NCBI GenBank assembly: GCA_040904785.1
Contig: JBBDSV010000060.1
Location: 1 to 31,390, forward strand
Origin: JBBDSV01 sp040904785
GTDB lineage: Bacteria > Actinomycetota > Nitriliruptoria > Nitriliruptorales > Nitriliruptoraceae
Length of the DNA stretch: 31,390 nt
Direction: 5' to 3'
Part shown: positions 8,320 to 15,500 of the stretch, one piece after another
How positions within the stretch are numbered: position 1 is the stretch's first letter
Layout of the letters: the number at the start of each line of letters is the position of its first letter
Made by a program: the position numbers and the translations under genes
Notes under the pieces: generated by a model
The model's input: only the letters and a program-made list of their open reading frames with translations
Told to the model about the DNA's origin: nothing
The model's database searches: none

Positions 8320-10509
8320 ATGCTGCGGCGAGGCCGCCGGGGGGTCGATCGACCGTTCGACGTCGCTCTGCGGCGGATGGCCGATGTGTCGGGGGACGCG
8401 ACGACCGCCGACGGGGTGCTCGAACGCGTGCTCGACGTTCTGGGCGAACCGTGGGGATTGCATGGAATCGTCGCATTCGGTTCTTCACACCGGTCACGAC
8501 CCAATGTGCTCGCCCGCGCGGGAACGATCGAGGGGAACGGCCGGACTACACCGGTGGCGGTCGGCGCTGCGGTGGTCGAACAGCTCGTCGTCGATGGCGA
8601 GCTGACCGCCACCAGAGCACGGGTGCTCGAAGCCGTTGGGTGGGTGCTCGACGCGCAATTCGGACGCCTGCGTGTCGAGCACGCGCTCCACGAACGTGTC
8701 AAGGAGCTCTCGGCGCTACGGGAGGTCCAGATCGCCCTCGAATCCGTCGACGACCCATCGGAACGGTTCCAGCGCATCGTCGACGCAGTGGCCGCCGGGA
8801 TGCAGTTTCCCGACGTCGCCCGCGCCGAACTCACCCTCGACGACCGGTCGGCGGTCGGCGGTGCATCCGGCACGTTCGCGACCCGGCTCGGTGCCGACAT
8901 CATCGCGGGCGGCGTTGCGCGCGGGGACCTGCAGGTGGGTTATGTGGAGCCTCGCAGCTTCCTCGAACCCGAAGAGCGCAACCTCGTGTACGCGATCGCG
9001 CGCTCGATCGGCATGCACGTCGACCTCACCGCGGCGCGCGAGGACGCCCAGGCGGCGGCCGACCGCCTGCAGCGCGTGCTCGAAACCCTGCCGTCCGCGG
9101 TGTTCGCCGTCGACCACGACCTGTCGTTGGAATTCATCAGTGCGGCCGATGCATTCCCGGTGACGCTGCGACCCGGCGACGTGACGACGATGAACGCGTG
9201 GGACGATCCGCTTCGTGCCCGCGCCATCGGACTCGTACGCACGGCGCTCGACGGGCAGCACGTACGCGACGAGTTCGAATGGTTTGACAAGTGGTGGGAC
9301 GTACGTGTCGAGCCACTGTTCCGGCCCGACGGTTCGGTTGAACGCGCGTTGGCGATGATGCTCGACGTCACCGACCAGCATGTCCGCGCGCAGACACAGC
9401 AGGCGCTGGCGGCATCACAGGCGCAGTTCGAAATCATCGCCCGGGCGATCAGCGATGTCGTTTACCGGCTCGCGCTCCAGCCCGAGCCGCACCTCGACTA
9501 CGTCAGCCCGTCTGCCACGAGTGTGCTCGGCTTCGAACCGCAAGCCTTGCTCGCCGACCCTGATCTCGTCGCCCGGCGCAGTCATCCCGAAGACCGCCCA
9601 CGGATTTCCGCGTTCCTTACCGCGCCGCGGGTGGGTGACGGTTCCCTGCGGTGGCGCTGGCAGCGTGCCGACGGCGAATGGATCTGGCTCGACGATCATC
9701 GCAGCCTCCTCGAACAGGACGGTGAGCCGGTTGCGATCGTCGGCGTCGTGCGTGACGTCACGGCTGAGGTGCACGAGTCACAGCGAACCCGGCGGGCGCT
9801 CGAGCAGGAGCGGCAGATCGCCGAGCAGCTGCGGCGCGTCGACGACATGAAATCCACATTCCTGTCCGCGGTGTCGCACGAGTTGCGCACGCCCTTGACG
9901 AGCGTGCTCGGCTTCACCGAGACGGCACGGCGCATGGCCCGAAATGGCGACGACGTGACCGGCGTGCTGGAGCGCGCGTTGGACAACGCCAAGCGCCTGC
10001 ATCGGCTCATCGACGATCTGCTCGACGTTGACCGTCTCACGCGAGGCGCGATCACCCCTCGCCGGTCACCGACTGACCTGCGCGCCCTGATCACCCGGGT
10101 GTTGGCGCGCGAGGGTGCAGTCGGCGCGCCACTGGAGATGGACCTCGAGCCGGTGTCACTGGAGGTCGACAGCGGAATGATCGAACGGGTCATCGACAAC
10201 CTTGTCCGAAACGTCCGCCGGCATACACCGGCGGGCACCCACGCGTGGGTGCGGTTGCGGCAGACATCGACCGGCGGTGCCCGCATCGTCGTCGAGGACG
10301 ACGGCCCGGGAATCGACGCCGAGCTGCGCGAACAGATTTTCGAGCCCTTCGAGCAGGGAGCATCAGCGAACCGGTCGCCCACGCCCGGGACCGGCATCGG
10401 CCTCGCGCTCGTGGAGCGCTTCGTCGAGGTGAATGGCGGCACCGTCGCTCTCGACGAACGGCCCGGAGGCGGGGCACGGTTCACCATCACGCTGCCGCCA
10501 ACGGGCTGA
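8320..10509 (+). CDS. Soluble PAS-domain sensor histidine kinase
   Basis: This is a 729-residue two-component sensor kinase with no membrane segment, so it should sense a cytoplasmic signal. The N-terminal 230 or so residues include a GAF-like region (ALREVQIALESVDDPSERFQRIVDAV). A PAS-like domain follows at about 245-350, then a second PAS/PAC at about 365-485 with SPSATSVLGFEPQALL and RWRWQRADGEWIWLDDHRSLL. The HisKA box SHELRTPL has His520. The ATPase domain has the N box around Asn627, G1 DDGPGI at about 660 and G2 GTGIGLAL at about 690. An AAAGG element ends seven bases before ATG 8320. It lies 30 bp after rlmB and probably reads through. No response regulator is adjacent. The nearest is on the other strand at 12166-12612. 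Confidence 0.88.
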   Translation: MLRRGRRGVDRPFDVALRRMADVSGDATTADGVLERVLDVLGEPWGLHGIVAFGSSHRSRPNVLARAGTIEGNGRTTPVAVGAAVVEQLVVDGELTATRARVLEAVGWVLDAQFGRLRVEHALHERVKELSALREVQIALESVDDPSERFQRIVDAVAAGMQFPDVARAELTLDDRSAVGGASGTFATRLGADIIAGGVARGDLQVGYVEPRSFLEPEERNLVYAIARSIGMHVDLTAAREDAQAAADRLQRVLETLPSAVFAVDHDLSLEFISAADAFPVTLRPGDVTTMNAWDDPLRARAIGLVRTALDGQHVRDEFEWFDKWWDVRVEPLFRPDGSVERALAMMLDVTDQHVRAQTQQALAASQAQFEIIARAISDVVYRLALQPEPHLDYVSPSATSVLGFEPQALLADPDLVARRSHPEDRPRISAFLTAPRVGDGSLRWRWQRADGEWIWLDDHRSLLEQDGEPVAIVGVVRDVTAEVHESQRTRRALEQERQIAEQLRRVDDMKSTFLSAVSHELRTPLTSVLGFTETARRMARNGDDVTGVLERALDNAKRLHRLIDDLLDVDRLTRGAITPRRSPTDLRALITRVLAREGAVGAPLEMDLEPVSLEVDSGMIERVIDNLVRNVRRHTPAGTHAWVRLRQTSTGGARIVVEDDGPGIDAELREQIFEPFEQGASANRSPTPGTGIGLALVERFVEVNGGTVALDERPGGGARFTITLPPTG

Positions 10510-10553
10510 GGACGCCGACGTTCGGACGGTGACCTCGTGTTGGGGCCGTGGGG

Positions 10554-10563
10554 NNNNNNNNNN
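10554..10563. other. Assembly gap of ten Ns
   Basis: Ten undetermined bases lie between the histidine kinase and the small membrane protein gene, directly after a G-rich stretch. The true size is unknown. A short gene, promoter or terminator could be missing. The remaining non-coding bases of 10510-10690 show no other feature I can name. Confidence 0.97.
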
Positions 10564-10690
10564 GTGCAGCGAACGCCGGTGGACAACGGACCGGGACGCG
10601 TGACCCTCACGCCGAACTGGCCGAACGGCCAGTGTGTGCCCTGCCCCGGTGACATCGATCCTTGCGCAGCAGTCGACACGGAGGATCGAC

Positions 10691-10945
10691 ATGGCAAGCA
10701 ATGAAGGTCCCGACACGTCCGGCGATGCGAGACCCGAACGCGAAGTGGTGGTCACACGTGGTGGCGGCCCCGCACTGGCGATCGTCGCCGTCGTTGCGCT
10801 CGTTGTGCTCGTGATCGCCCTCGTGTTCTTCATGGGTGGTGACGACACGCCGGCAGACGAAGGCGGTGGTGACGACGGCATCGAACTGCCCGCCGACCTC
10901 GAAGGCGACTCCGGTGGTGGCGGCGGCGAGGGCGGTGGCAGCTGA
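10691..10945 (+). CDS. Small single-pass membrane protein with acidic Gly-rich tail
   Basis: An 84-residue protein of unknown function. A polar N-terminus of about 25 residues leads into one strong membrane helix (ALAIVAVVALVVLVIALVFFM, about 29-48). The outside tail is rich in Asp, Glu and Gly and ends EGDSGGGGGEGGGS. ATG 10691 has a good Shine-Dalgarno, GGAGG at 10680-10684. Upstream in-frame starts lie before that site. A strong hairpin 16 bases after the stop supports a real short transcript. The tail is low complexity, so homology is hard to judge. I do not recognise a family. Confidence 0.68.
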   Translation: MASNEGPDTSGDARPEREVVVTRGGGPALAIVAVVALVVLVIALVFFMGGDDTPADEGGGDDGIELPADLEGDSGGGGGEGGGS

Positions 10946-10961
10946 CGCACCGCGCACTGAG

Positions 10962-10999
10962 CCGATCCCGGGGCCCGCGAGCCGAGACCCCGGGATCGG
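10962..10999. terminator. Strong 12-bp-stem hairpin, probable bidirectional terminator
   Basis: Arms at 10962-10973 and 10988-10999 (CCGATCCCGGGG and its exact complement) form a perfect 12 bp stem with a 14-base loop. It sits between the + strand small membrane gene and the 3' end of the - strand tRNA, so it can end both transcripts. No T-tract follows, as is common in high-GC actinobacteria. Confidence 0.72.
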
Positions 11000-11008
11000 T
11001 GACGTTCG

Positions 11009-11081
11009 AGCCGAGGAGGGGATTCGAACCCCTGACCTGCCGCTTACAAGGCGGCTGCTCTGCCAGCTGAGCTACCTCGGC
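11009..11081 (-). tRNA. tRNA-Thr (anticodon UGU)
   Basis: Read on the - strand, the gene folds into a complete cloverleaf. The acceptor stem GCCGAGG pairs with CCTCGGC, and the D arm is GCTC...GAGC. The anticodon stem GCCGC/GCGGC holds the loop CTTGTAA, whose anticodon TGT is at + positions 11046-11048. The variable loop is AGGTC, and the T arm is AGGGG-TTCGAAT-CCCCT. Length is 73 including an unpaired discriminator at 11009. No CCA is encoded, so CCA must be added after transcription. Confidence 0.96.
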
Positions 11082-11092
11082 GCGCGGATCGG

Positions 11093-11098
11093 AGGGTA
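11093..11098 (-). promoter_or_regulatory. Possible -10 box for tRNA-Thr
   Basis: TACCCT on the - strand (TAnnnT type) ends 11 bases before the mature tRNA 5' end, a usual distance for a tRNA promoter. No convincing -35 box is visible 17-18 bp further upstream. Confidence 0.3.
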
Positions 11099-11211
11099 GA
11101 GGCTGGCGGAGATCCGCGACCACGTCGGGTGTTTGGACGACAGGTCACGTCGGCGTAGTTGCATCCGTGTGATTCTCCTGCGAAGCTGGGCGCGACGCAG
11201 GAGGCACCCAC

Positions 11212-11499
11212 ATGGCCCCATTCCACGACGGCGACGCTGACACGTCTGGACTCGACGAGCGTGCACGCCATATTCTCGACTTCGAGCGGGAGTGGTGGCG
11301 TCATGCCGGTTCGAAAGAGCAGGCGGTGCGCGAAGAGTTCGATCTCTCGCCGACCCGCTACTACCAGTTGCTCAATCGCATCATCGATGACGAGTCGGCA
11401 CTGACCTACGATCCGATGCTCGTCAAGCGGCTTCGGCGCCTGCGGGCCGCACGTCAGCGGCAGCGGGCTGCGCGTCGGGTCGGTGCTGACGCCAACTGA
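11212..11499 (+). CDS. DUF3263 family protein
   Basis: A 95-residue cytoplasmic protein matching the actinobacterial DUF3263 pattern. ILDFEREWWRHAGSKEQAVREEFDLSPTRYYQLLN looks like a small helix-turn-helix fold, and a basic C-terminus MLVKRLRRLRAARQRQRAARR follows. Function is unknown, and DNA binding is an inference from the HTH-like part and basic tail. GGAGG at 11200-11204 supports ATG 11212. TTGGAC at 11133-11138 and TAGTTG at 11156-11161 are a weak candidate promoter. It lies 32 bp before the LytR_C gene, probably in the same operon. A DUF3263 gene directly ahead of a LytR_C gene is, from memory, a common actinobacterial pair. Confidence 0.86.
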   Translation: MAPFHDGDADTSGLDERARHILDFEREWWRHAGSKEQAVREEFDLSPTRYYQLLNRIIDDESALTYDPMLVKRLRRLRAARQRQRAARRVGADAN

Positions 11500-11531
11500 C
11501 GCCGGATACCGGCACACAACGTGAGGTCGAG

Positions 11532-12134
11532 GTGGCACGCACGGGTCGCAAAGCGAGCGGCGTGTCGCTGCCGATGGTCCGACACGGCGTCGCTGCCCTC
11601 GGACTTGTGCTCCTGATGGCATCCGGGTTCGCGCTGCTCGGCGCGCGCGCCCAACCCTCCCCGATAGGCGCGGCCGACAACCAGGAGGCCGAGCCCGATG
11701 CTGCTGATGTCGATGCCGCCGATGCTGGTGGCAAGGTGCTCGGTGCGCCGCTCGAACCGCCGGCAACCGACGGTCCTGACGCGTCGGGCGAAGAGACGGA
11801 TGGTGAAACAGGCAACGGGGCCGAGGACACGCCCGAAGAGCCGGAACGCATCCCACCAGAGACGATCGACATCCAGGTGCTCGACGGCTATCGCGAGGAC
11901 GGCGGGACGGCGGCTTCGGATGTCGCCGACGAACTGCGCTCTCTCGGCTACGTCATCGCCGCGGAGAACCCGGCGATCGCGTACGAAGAAACCACGGTCC
12001 TGTGGAACGAAGGTTTCGAAGAAGAGGCCCGGCAGGTTGCCGAAGACCTCGGGGTCACCGAAATCCGCGTGCAACCCGGGAATCTGTCGGCCGGCGTGAC
12101 GGTGCACATCGTGGTCGGCGCGGATCGCGGCTGA
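11532..12134 (+). CDS. Membrane-anchored LytR_C-domain protein
   Basis: A 200-residue protein. A basic N-terminus is followed by one membrane helix (HGVAALGLVLLMASGFALLG, about 18-37), then a long acidic, Ala/Asp/Glu-rich linker of about 70 residues. The C-terminal 85 or so residues read as the LytR_C fold (IDIQVLDGYREDGGTAASDVADELRSLGYV...VQPGNLSAGVTVHIVVG). The LytR_C domain often follows cell-wall teichoic/arabinogalactan ligases but also occurs alone, as here. There is no LytR-CpsA-Psr catalytic domain. A role at the cell envelope is inferred. The GTG 11532 start follows a GAGG-rich stretch. Confidence 0.78.
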   Translation: MARTGRKASGVSLPMVRHGVAALGLVLLMASGFALLGARAQPSPIGAADNQEAEPDAADVDAADAGGKVLGAPLEPPATDGPDASGEETDGETGNGAEDTPEEPERIPPETIDIQVLDGYREDGGTAASDVADELRSLGYVIAAENPAIAYEETTVLWNEGFEEEARQVAEDLGVTEIRVQPGNLSAGVTVHIVVGADRG

Positions 12135-12165
12135 CGCCGGTCGGCCGACGCCTTTGCTGTGCCCG

Positions 12166-12612
12166 TCAGGAGTTTCGCAGCAGTTCGAGCTTCTCGAGGA
12201 TCATCTGTCGCCGCCGTTCTTCTTCCTCAGGCGTCGTCGACAACACATCCTGCAGCACCTGTGACAGCGCGAGTGGCGAGAAGGGCTTCGTGATGTAGTC
12301 GGCAGCGCCTTGTGACCATCCGCGGATCTGGTCCTGATCCTGGACCTTCGCGGTGAGCATGACGATCGGGATGTCGCGGAGCTGCTCATCGGCCTTGACG
12401 GCCTCGAGCACCTGCCAACCGTCCATCTTGGGCATCATGACGTCGAGGAGCACCACGTCGGGGCGTTCGGCGCGAATCTGCTCCATCGCTGTCTCGCCGT
12501 CGGCCGCTTCGATGACCTCGTAGCCTTCGAACTCGAGGTTCACGCGGCACAGCAGCAGAACATCCGGCTCGTCGTCCACGACGAGCACCTTGTGACCGTC
12601 GCCGTCGCTCAT
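12166..12612 (-). CDS. Single-domain response regulator
   Basis: A 148-residue CheY-like receiver. VLVVDDEPDV carries the acidic pocket, DVVLLDVMMPKMDGWQVL has the phospho-accepting Asp, TA in IVMLTAKV and Lys in YITKPFSP complete the active site. After the receiver only about 25 residues remain (TPEEEERRRQMILEKLELLRNS), a charged helix with no DNA-binding or enzymatic domain. ATG 12612 is preceded by AGGAGG (complement at 12616-12621). The longer frame upstream does not look like the family. The tail resembles that of regulators feeding phosphorelays or acting by protein contact. The soluble kinase at 8320-10509 is the nearest possible partner. Confidence 0.9.
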   Translation of the reverse strand: MSDGDGHKVLVVDDEPDVLLLCRVNLEFEGYEVIEAADGETAMEQIRAERPDVVLLDVMMPKMDGWQVLEAVKADEQLRDIPIVMLTAKVQDQDQIRGWSQGAADYITKPFSPLALSQVLQDVLSTTPEEEERRRQMILEKLELLRNS

Positions 12613-12855
12613 GGTCCTCCTGCTGAGGCATGTCGTCAGACTGGAGCTGTCCACCGGTTGCGCGCGGGCAATGCGTGCGTGTTCGAGGGTGCAACCCGTC
12701 GCGAACGAGCAGACATCCGATGACCGCAACGGTAGCGCGTTGCATGGCGCACGTGAGCGATCTTGCCGCCTCGATGGACGATCTTGACGGTTCGCTGATC
12801 ATGACGCACGGGTGCCGGTGACGACGCTGCGTAGAGGGCGTGAGCGTCCGGGCAA

Positions 12856-13833
12856 TCAGTGCGTTGCGCGCCACTCGTTGAGGGGCGGTCGTTCCTCGTG
12901 GGTGACCTCGTGCTCCACCATCGTCAACATCCCCGCAGCGTCACGCACCGGTTGCGGCAGAGCGGTCGCCAGTGGGTCGGTGACCACCATGCGATCGTGC
13001 GCCTGCAGACGCACGAGTGCCGTGTGGAGGATCTCCGCCGCCATCCGGCCGAGCGCGTCGAGCGACTGGTGATCGTGTGTGCGACGGCCGAGATCGACCT
13101 GCGTGATTGCCTCGGCTCCATGGCGTTCGGCGATGTCGACGAGCAGCCCGAGTTCGACGCCGTAGCCACACACGAACGGCAATGATTCGAACAGTGCTCG
13201 GCGGCCTGCGTATTCGCCGGACAGCGGCTGGGCGAGCCATGCCAGCTGGGGCCAGAACGTGGTTATCAGGGGGCGGGCCATGAGTTCGGTCACGCGTCCA
13301 CCGCCGACATCGCGGGTGTCGCCGTCGACGATCAGCGGACGGTCGTAGGTGGCCTTCGTGAACGCGACGTCGGGGTCGGTGAGCAGCGGTCCGAGAAGAC
13401 CGACGACGAACTGTGCGCCGATGTCGTGGATGTCGGCGTCGATGAACACGACGAGGTCGCCAGACGTCGCTGCCAAACCCTTCCACAGCGCTTCGCCCTT
13501 GCCGCGCGCCGGACCCGCTTCCGGAAGGATTGATGACTGACGAACGACGTGAGCGCCTGCCGCGCGGGCGCGCTCGGCCGTGCGATCGGTCGAGTCGGCA
13601 TCGACGACGACGAGTTCGTCGATGAGGTTGTGCGTATCGACGAGCGTTGCCTGCAGAACCTCGACGACGCGGCCGACTGTCGCCTCTTCATTGAGCGCGG
13701 GGATGACAACCGCGACCGACGTTGCGAGTTCGGCCTTGCGTTCCGCCAGGTCCGACGCCGCGAATTCCGTGTGGACGCGCGATCGCGGGAGGTCGACGGT
13801 GAGACGGTCGGTGCCCGGATCGCCCCGCACCAT
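12856..13833 (-). CDS. gpgS: Glucosyl-3-phosphoglycerate synthase (GT81)
   Basis: GpgS transfers glucose from a nucleotide sugar to 3-phosphoglycerate, the first step to glucosylglycerate and, in mycobacteria, methylglucose lipopolysaccharides. The GT-A fold is clear: VVIPALNEEATV (about 42-53), VDADSTDRT, GKGEALWK (111-118), metal-binding DAD in VVFIDADIHD (132-134), GGGRVTELMARPL, QPLSGEYAGRR and PFVCGYGVELGLL. With the start at 13833 it has 325 residues, close to the mycobacterial enzyme. That ATG has GGAGG directly upstream (complement 13837-13841). A further in-frame ATG at 13881 has no good Shine-Dalgarno. Divergent from the riboswitch operon. The phosphatase partner GpgP is not in the window. 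Confidence 0.9.
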   Translation of the reverse strand: MVRGDPGTDRLTVDLPRSRVHTEFAASDLAERKAELATSVAVVIPALNEEATVGRVVEVLQATLVDTHNLIDELVVVDADSTDRTAERARAAGAHVVRQSSILPEAGPARGKGEALWKGLAATSGDLVVFIDADIHDIGAQFVVGLLGPLLTDPDVAFTKATYDRPLIVDGDTRDVGGGRVTELMARPLITTFWPQLAWLAQPLSGEYAGRRALFESLPFVCGYGVELGLLVDIAERHGAEAITQVDLGRRTHDHQSLDALGRMAAEILHTALVRLQAHDRMVVTDPLATALPQPVRDAAGMLTMVEHEVTHEERPPLNEWRATH

Positions 13834-13968
13834 CGGCCTCCAAGTTCGTCGGTCGCCGGCGCCCGGCCCCGTGGCTTCCATCGGCGTCGAGGGTAGGCGG
13901 TCTGTGTGGATGTCGAGCTTGTCCGGCACGCCGTCGCGCGATGTTTGCGCTGCGGGAAGGCCGGACAG

Positions 13969-13998
13969 TTGGCACGACAGGGTTCGGGGTGGCATCCT
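13969..13998 (+). promoter_or_regulatory. Candidate promoter of the SAM riboswitch transcript
   Basis: TTGGCA at 13969-13974 (five of six to the -35 consensus) and CATCCT at 13993-13998 are 18 bp apart. Transcription would begin near 14005, just before the first riboswitch helix at 14013. The position relative to the aptamer is the strongest support. Confidence 0.5.
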
Positions 13999-14012
13999 GT
14001 CCGTACTGGTTT

Positions 14013-14135
14013 GCTCATCCAGAGAGGTTGAGGGCTCGGGCCCGTCGAAGCCTCGGCAACCCCGCCCGGTGGGACGACGTCCCGTCCGGGGGAAGGTGCC
14101 AAACCCGGACCCGTCACGCGACGTGGTCGATGAGC
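14013..14135 (+). promoter_or_regulatory. SAM-I (S-box) riboswitch
   Basis: The aptamer has a perfect 7 bp P1: GCTCATC at 14013-14019 pairs with GATGAGC at 14129-14135. The conserved core is easy to read: CCAGAGAGG...GAGGG, then GGGCCCG..GAAGCC, CGGCAACC, a P3 hairpin around GGGACGACGTCCC, the GGTGCCAAACCC strand, and a small P4 (CGTC/GACG). These are the S-box landmarks (AGAG-GG-GAGGG, GGCAACC, GGTGC-AA-CC). It lies 85 bases before the threonine-synthase-like gene. No intrinsic terminator with a T-run follows. GTCGTC at 14143-14148 can pair with GACGAC at 14201-14209 next to the AAGGAG Shine-Dalgarno, so translational control is a reasonable inference. SAM-I normally turns genes off when SAM is high. 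Confidence 0.92.
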
Positions 14136-14220
14136 GTGTGTGGTCGTCCTCATCACGTCGCGGACTGTCGGGTCGAAGCAGACCGCCGACTTCGGTCAGC
14201 GACGACGACAAGGAGCCGCC

Positions 14221-15486
14221 GTGGCCATCGCGCATGCCGCGTCTGGCGCGACCGCCGTGACCAACCTCCGCTGTCGCGAGTGCGGTGCGACCGAGGAACT
14301 CGGACCGGTTCATGTGTGTGCGGAGTGTTTCGGTCCGCTCGAGGTCGCCTACGACACCGAACTGCAGGCCAGCCGGGTCTCCCGCGAACGGATCGCTGCC
14401 GGACCGCCGAGTGTCTGGCGGTATGCCGACCTCCTGCCGTCGCTGTCGGACGATCCGGATGTGCGTGTCGATCTCGGTACGGGTTTCGGTCCGCTGCGTC
14501 CCGCACCGCGACTCGGCGCAGAACTCGGCCTGAACGACTTGTGGATCAAGGACGACACACGGAATCCGTCGGGGTCGTTCAAGGACCGGGTCGTGACGAT
14601 GGCGATCTCCGCGGCGCGAGCGCTCGGCATCGACACGGTGGCGTGCGCGTCGACGGGGAACCTCGCCGGAGCCGTCGCGGCACACGCGGCGGCCACGGGC
14701 ATGCCGGCCTACGTGTTCATCCCGAACACGCTCGAGTCGGCCAAGATCATCGGCGCGGCGGTGTACGGCGCGAATGTGGTCGCCGTCGACGGCACGTACG
14801 ACGACGTCAATCGGCTGTGTGCCGAGGTCGCCGACCGTAAGGGCTGGGGCTTCGTCAACGTCAATCTGCGGCCGTTCTACGCCGAGGGATCCAAGACGAT
14901 CGGGTTCGAGATCGCCGAACAGCTCGGCTGGCGGCTGCCGGATCATGTCGTCGCGCCGATCGCGTCGGGCGCGATGTACGTCAAGATCCACCGTGCCTTC
15001 GAGGAGCTACGCGCATTCGGACTCGTCGACGATGCGATGCCGCGGATCAGTGGTGCGCAGGCAACCGGCTGTTCACCCGTCGCCGAGGCGTTCGAGCGCG
15101 CGTCGTTCGACGTGCGGCCACAGCGTCCCGACACGATCGCGCGCTCGCTGGCGATCGGGGACCCGGCCGATGGCTACTACGCCCTCCGGGTCGCCGAGGC
15201 GACCGGGGGAACGATCGGCCACGTCGGCGACGATGCGATCGTCGACGGCATGCGCCTGCTCGCCCGGACGGAGGGGATCTTCGCCGAGACCGCCGGCGGG
15301 GTGACGATCGCCAATGTGGCACGGTTCGCAGCCGACGGGATCGTGCATCCGGACGAACGTGTCGTCGCCGTCATCACCGGCAACGGCTACAAAACCCTCG
15401 ATGCGCTCCAGGGGCGCGTCGGCGCGACCTTCGAGGTCGCCGCATCACTCGACGACTTCGATCGTCAACTTCACGCCCACGGCTGA
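14221..15486 (+). CDS. thrC: Threonine-synthase-family PLP enzyme under SAM riboswitch control
   Basis: A 421-residue fold-type II PLP enzyme. The N-terminus has a zinc-ribbon-like CxxC pair (Cys18/21 and Cys33/36), followed by the threonine-synthase core. WIKDDTRNPSGSFKDR carries the PLP Lys121, CASTGNLAGAVAAHAA is the phosphate-binding loop, and a late ETAGGVTIANVA motif is at about 356. GTG 14221 has AAGGAG at 14210-14215. Upstream in-frame codons run back into the riboswitch and are not used. Classical threonine synthase turns O-phosphohomoserine into threonine. A SAM riboswitch upstream and a CysO-like sulfur carrier 14 bp downstream suggest instead, or as well, a role in sulfur amino-acid synthesis. 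The symbol is by family only. Confidence 0.85.
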   Translation: MAIAHAASGATAVTNLRCRECGATEELGPVHVCAECFGPLEVAYDTELQASRVSRERIAAGPPSVWRYADLLPSLSDDPDVRVDLGTGFGPLRPAPRLGAELGLNDLWIKDDTRNPSGSFKDRVVTMAISAARALGIDTVACASTGNLAGAVAAHAAATGMPAYVFIPNTLESAKIIGAAVYGANVVAVDGTYDDVNRLCAEVADRKGWGFVNVNLRPFYAEGSKTIGFEIAEQLGWRLPDHVVAPIASGAMYVKIHRAFEELRAFGLVDDAMPRISGAQATGCSPVAEAFERASFDVRPQRPDTIARSLAIGDPADGYYALRVAEATGGTIGHVGDDAIVDGMRLLARTEGIFAETAGGVTIANVARFAADGIVHPDERVVAVITGNGYKTLDALQGRVGATFEVAASLDDFDRQLHAHG

Positions 15487-15500
15487 CCGAGGAGCTCGCT

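Noticed and set aside
12613..12855. The 243 bp between the response regulator and gpgS as a possible small gene or RNA
   Set aside because: Open frames here lack a ribosome site and family pattern. A TACCGT on the - strand at 12729-12734 might be a -10 box but has no -35 partner.
14013..14135. SAM-IV riboswitch as an alternative to SAM-I
   Set aside because: SAM-IV is common in actinobacteria, but the order of P1, kink-turn P2, P3 hairpin and P4 after GGTGC-AA-CC here reads as S-box. A covariance search could still reassign it within the SAM clan.
13834..14991. Upstream extension of the gpgS frame through the riboswitch and into the threonine-synthase gene
   Set aside because: It covers a conserved RNA element and another gene on the opposite strand. 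The ATG at 13833 with a GGAGG site gives the family's usual length.
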